DNA of 6,498 nucleotides from Lachnospiraceae bacterium (GTDB lineage Bacteria > Bacillota > Clostridia > Lachnospirales > Lachnospiraceae): positions 1 through 6,498 of the forward strand of contig VSNE01000157.1 in the NCBI GenBank assembly GCA_009774155.1, in the 5' to 3' direction. The notes under the pieces were generated by a model. The model had not been told where the DNA came from. It saw only the letters and a program-made list of their open reading frames with translations, and ran no database searches. Positions 4,989 to 6,498 of this stretch are shown here, in pieces. Positions within the stretch are counted from its first letter, which is position 1, and each line of letters opens with the position of its first letter. A program made the position numbers and the translations under genes.

Positions 4989-5912
4989 ATGAGCAGCAAA
5001 GTTACGGTATTCGGAAGTTTTGTCGTTGATCTGATGGCGCGGACCCCGCACCTTCCGGTTCCGGCAGAAACAGTAAAAGGTTCTCTGTTCAAGATGGGGG
5101 CAGGTGGCAAAGGCTTTAATCAGTGTGTCGCCGCCCACAAAGCAGGGGCAGATGTGACGATGGTCACAAAGATGGGCCGTGATTCCTTTGCCAATGTGGC
5201 GCTGGATGTTATGGATGAGCTGGGAATGCCAAAAGACCATATCTTTTTCAATGAAAAGGATGCCACAGGAATCGCGCTGATTCTGGTAGATGAGGGAAGC
5301 AGTCAGAATGAAATCGTAATCGTGCCGGGAGCATGCGCGACGATTACGAAGGAAGATACCGATTCTATCGAAGAACTGATCAAAGAATCGGAATATGTGC
5401 TTCTTCAGTTGGAGGTGAATCAGGATGCCAATGAACGGGTTATCGATTGCGCCTGGAAAAACGGGACGAAGGTCATACTGAATACGGCTCCCTATGCGCC
5501 TGTTTCTGACGAATGTCTTTCCAAGGTCTATATGGTCACGCCAAATGAGGTGGAGGCAGAAGAGATGACCGGTGTGAAGGTTGACAGTCTGGAAGCTGCA
5601 AAAGAGGCGGCTTCCGTATTCAGAAAGAAAGGCGTACAGAAGGTTGTGATTACGCTTGGTTCCAGAGGCGTATTCATCTCTGCCGACGGCAGGGATGAGA
5701 TCGTTCCGTGCTTCCGTGTGGATGCGATCGATACAACAGGAGCCGGAGACGCATTTAACGGCGGCTTTTTGACCGCGCTTGCGGAAGGGAAGGATGAATG
5801 GGAAGCAGCAAGATTCGCCAGTGCGCTGGCCGCAATTTCCGTTACCCGTATGGGCACAACGCCCGCCATGCCGACCCGCGCGGAAGTCGACGCATTTTTA
5901 AATGAACATTAA
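4989..5912 (+). CDS. Ribokinase-family (PfkB) carbohydrate kinase
   Basis: This 307-residue protein has the full ribokinase plan. It starts with VTVFGSFVVDLMAR (5-18), where Asp14 corresponds to the sugar-contacting Asp of ribokinase. GAGGKGFNQ (37-45) is the first PfkB signature. VIVPGA-type sequence (110-115), LLQLE (138-142), NTAPYAPV (165-172), TPNEVEAEE (184-192) and ITLGSRGVF (221-229) follow. The second PfkB signature DTTGAGDAFNGGF (248-260) carries the catalytic base Asp254 and the anion hole. It ends with the ribokinase-like GTTPAMPTRAEV. The expected reaction is ATP-dependent phosphorylation of a free sugar at its terminal hydroxyl. Ribose, deoxyribose or another sugar cannot be told apart by eye. 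It follows the SIS gene after 65 bases and precedes the mutarotase by 21 bases, consistent with one transcript. ATG 4989 was chosen because the first beta strand begins right there and a ribosome binding site precedes it. Confidence 0.94.
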   Translation: MSSKVTVFGSFVVDLMARTPHLPVPAETVKGSLFKMGAGGKGFNQCVAAHKAGADVTMVTKMGRDSFANVALDVMDELGMPKDHIFFNEKDATGIALILVDEGSSQNEIVIVPGACATITKEDTDSIEELIKESEYVLLQLEVNQDANERVIDCAWKNGTKVILNTAPYAPVSDECLSKVYMVTPNEVEAEEMTGVKVDSLEAAKEAASVFRKKGVQKVVITLGSRGVFISADGRDEIVPCFRVDAIDTTGAGDAFNGGFLTALAEGKDEWEAARFASALAAISVTRMGTTPAMPTRAEVDAFLNEH

Positions 5913-5933
5913 TCGATAAGGGGGACAAATATT

Positions 5934-6377
5934 ATGTTGAGAGGAATACCCGCAAACATCAGTCCGGAGCTCTTAAAGGCTCTGGCGGATATGGGCCACG
6001 GCGATCTGATTGTGATCGCGGATAATTTCTATCCGGCAGTATCAAAGGCAAAAGAAGGAATCACTGTCAACTGTAAAGGAAATACAGCCGCGGAGATGGT
6101 AGATTCGATCCTTCAGCTGATGCCGCTGGATGTGGATTACTGTGAATACCCGGTGGAGATCATGAAGCCTGATCCGGGATTTGAGCATACGCTCCCGGAA
6201 CGTCCGAAGGTATGGGATGATGTAATTGCAGCAGTAAAGAAGAATGAGCCAAAAGACTGTGTCGGATATATTGGAAGATCTGATTTTTATGAAAAGGCGC
6301 TCCATGCTTTCGTTACTGTATCCACCAGCGAGACAGGCACTTATGGATGCATCATCATGCAGAAGGGCGTTAAATAA
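5934..6377 (+). CDS. RbsD/FucU-family sugar mutarotase
   Basis: The 147 residues align along their length with L-fucose mutarotase FucU and, less closely, ribose pyranase RbsD. These cytoplasmic enzymes speed anomer or pyranose-furanose interconversion so that a kinase or isomerase receives the right form. Visible landmarks are ISPELLKALADMGHGD with the catalytic His22 (9-24), the substrate-contact Asp30 (IAD), GRSDFYEKA with Arg115 (114-122) and the C-terminal TYGCIIMQKG (136-145). The family normally has Tyr-Gly-Asn at this last site; here it is Tyr137-Gly138-Cys139, which changes a sugar-contacting residue. AAGGGGG (5918-5924) nine bases upstream supports the start. Directly downstream of a ribokinase-type gene, it probably supplies that kinase's substrate anomer. 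The length (140-150) is nearer FucU than RbsD (about 130). Confidence 0.92.
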   Translation: MLRGIPANISPELLKALADMGHGDLIVIADNFYPAVSKAKEGITVNCKGNTAAEMVDSILQLMPLDVDYCEYPVEIMKPDPGFEHTLPERPKVWDDVIAAVKKNEPKDCVGYIGRSDFYEKALHAFVTVSTSETGTYGCIIMQKGVK

Positions 6378-6498
6378 TACATAGTTATTTACAGCAGCGC
6401 TGTAGATATAATAACCATTTTAATAATCTCTCGGAATCCTGAGTGATTATAGCCAGATATCACTGGCAGCGGACATTGAAAAGTAAATACTATCCAAA
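6378..6498. other. Downstream non-coding stretch with small hairpins
   Basis: No gene of reliable length is seen in these 121 bases. ACAGC/GCTGT (6391-6403) and GCCAG/CTGGC form short stems without a T-run, so no clear terminator closes the operon inside the window. TATAAT at 6407-6412 has no good -35 at proper spacing. The transcript may continue into a gene beyond the right edge; a sugar transporter would be the expected missing partner. Confidence 0.4.

Noticed and set aside
6388..6412. Promoter at TTTACA...TATAAT downstream of the mutarotase
   Set aside because: The spacer would be only 13 bases, too short for a working sigma-A-type promoter.

Overview
The window looks like a chromosomal segment from a low-to-mid GC Gram-positive anaerobe, most likely a Clostridia/Lachnospiraceae-type Firmicute. 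This is an inference from the strong AGGAGG-type ribosome binding sites, consensus sigma-A-like promoters, a WG-repeat lipoprotein, and the family content (LacI regulator, short-form DeoC, PfkB kinase, RbsD/FucU mutarotase). No species can be named from the sequence alone.

Left part (1-1033). A TetR-family regulator on the minus strand runs off the left edge. It is preceded by the decayed remnant of a flavin reductase-like gene whose stop codon still abuts the TetR ribosome binding site. Upstream of the remnant is a nearly symmetrical promoter-operator unit. It has a perfect TTGACA-17-TATAAT promoter pointing at the regulator, a weaker mirror-image promoter pointing the other way, and two copies of a 13-bp palindrome forming a perfect 15-bp inverted repeat. 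A strong bidirectional hairpin terminator (997-1033) separates this block from the next.

Middle part (1098-3021, minus strand). This holds a lipoprotein built from about ten WG (KWG) repeats and, upstream of it, deoC, a class I deoxyribose-phosphate aldolase. A perfect 12-bp inverted repeat without a U-tract lies between them.

Right part (3022-6377). A 236-nt divergent control region separates deoC from a plus-strand operon: LacI-type regulator, PHI-like SIS-domain sugar-phosphate isomerase, ribokinase-family (PfkB) kinase and RbsD/FucU-family sugar mutarotase. Each promoter carries a related LacI-type operator just downstream of its expected start site, so the regulator probably controls both deoC and its own operon.

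Taken together, the operon suggests a route in which a free sugar is equilibrated by the mutarotase, phosphorylated by the kinase, isomerised by the SIS protein and cleaved by DeoC. No transporter or hexulose-phosphate synthase lies in the window. The substrate is not determined: 2-deoxyribose would explain DeoC, kinase and mutarotase but not the SIS protein. Departures from family consensus in the SIS protein (GREG, NGSGK), the mutarotase (YGC for YGN) and DeoC (GAGNG terminus) make an uncharacterised substrate worth considering.
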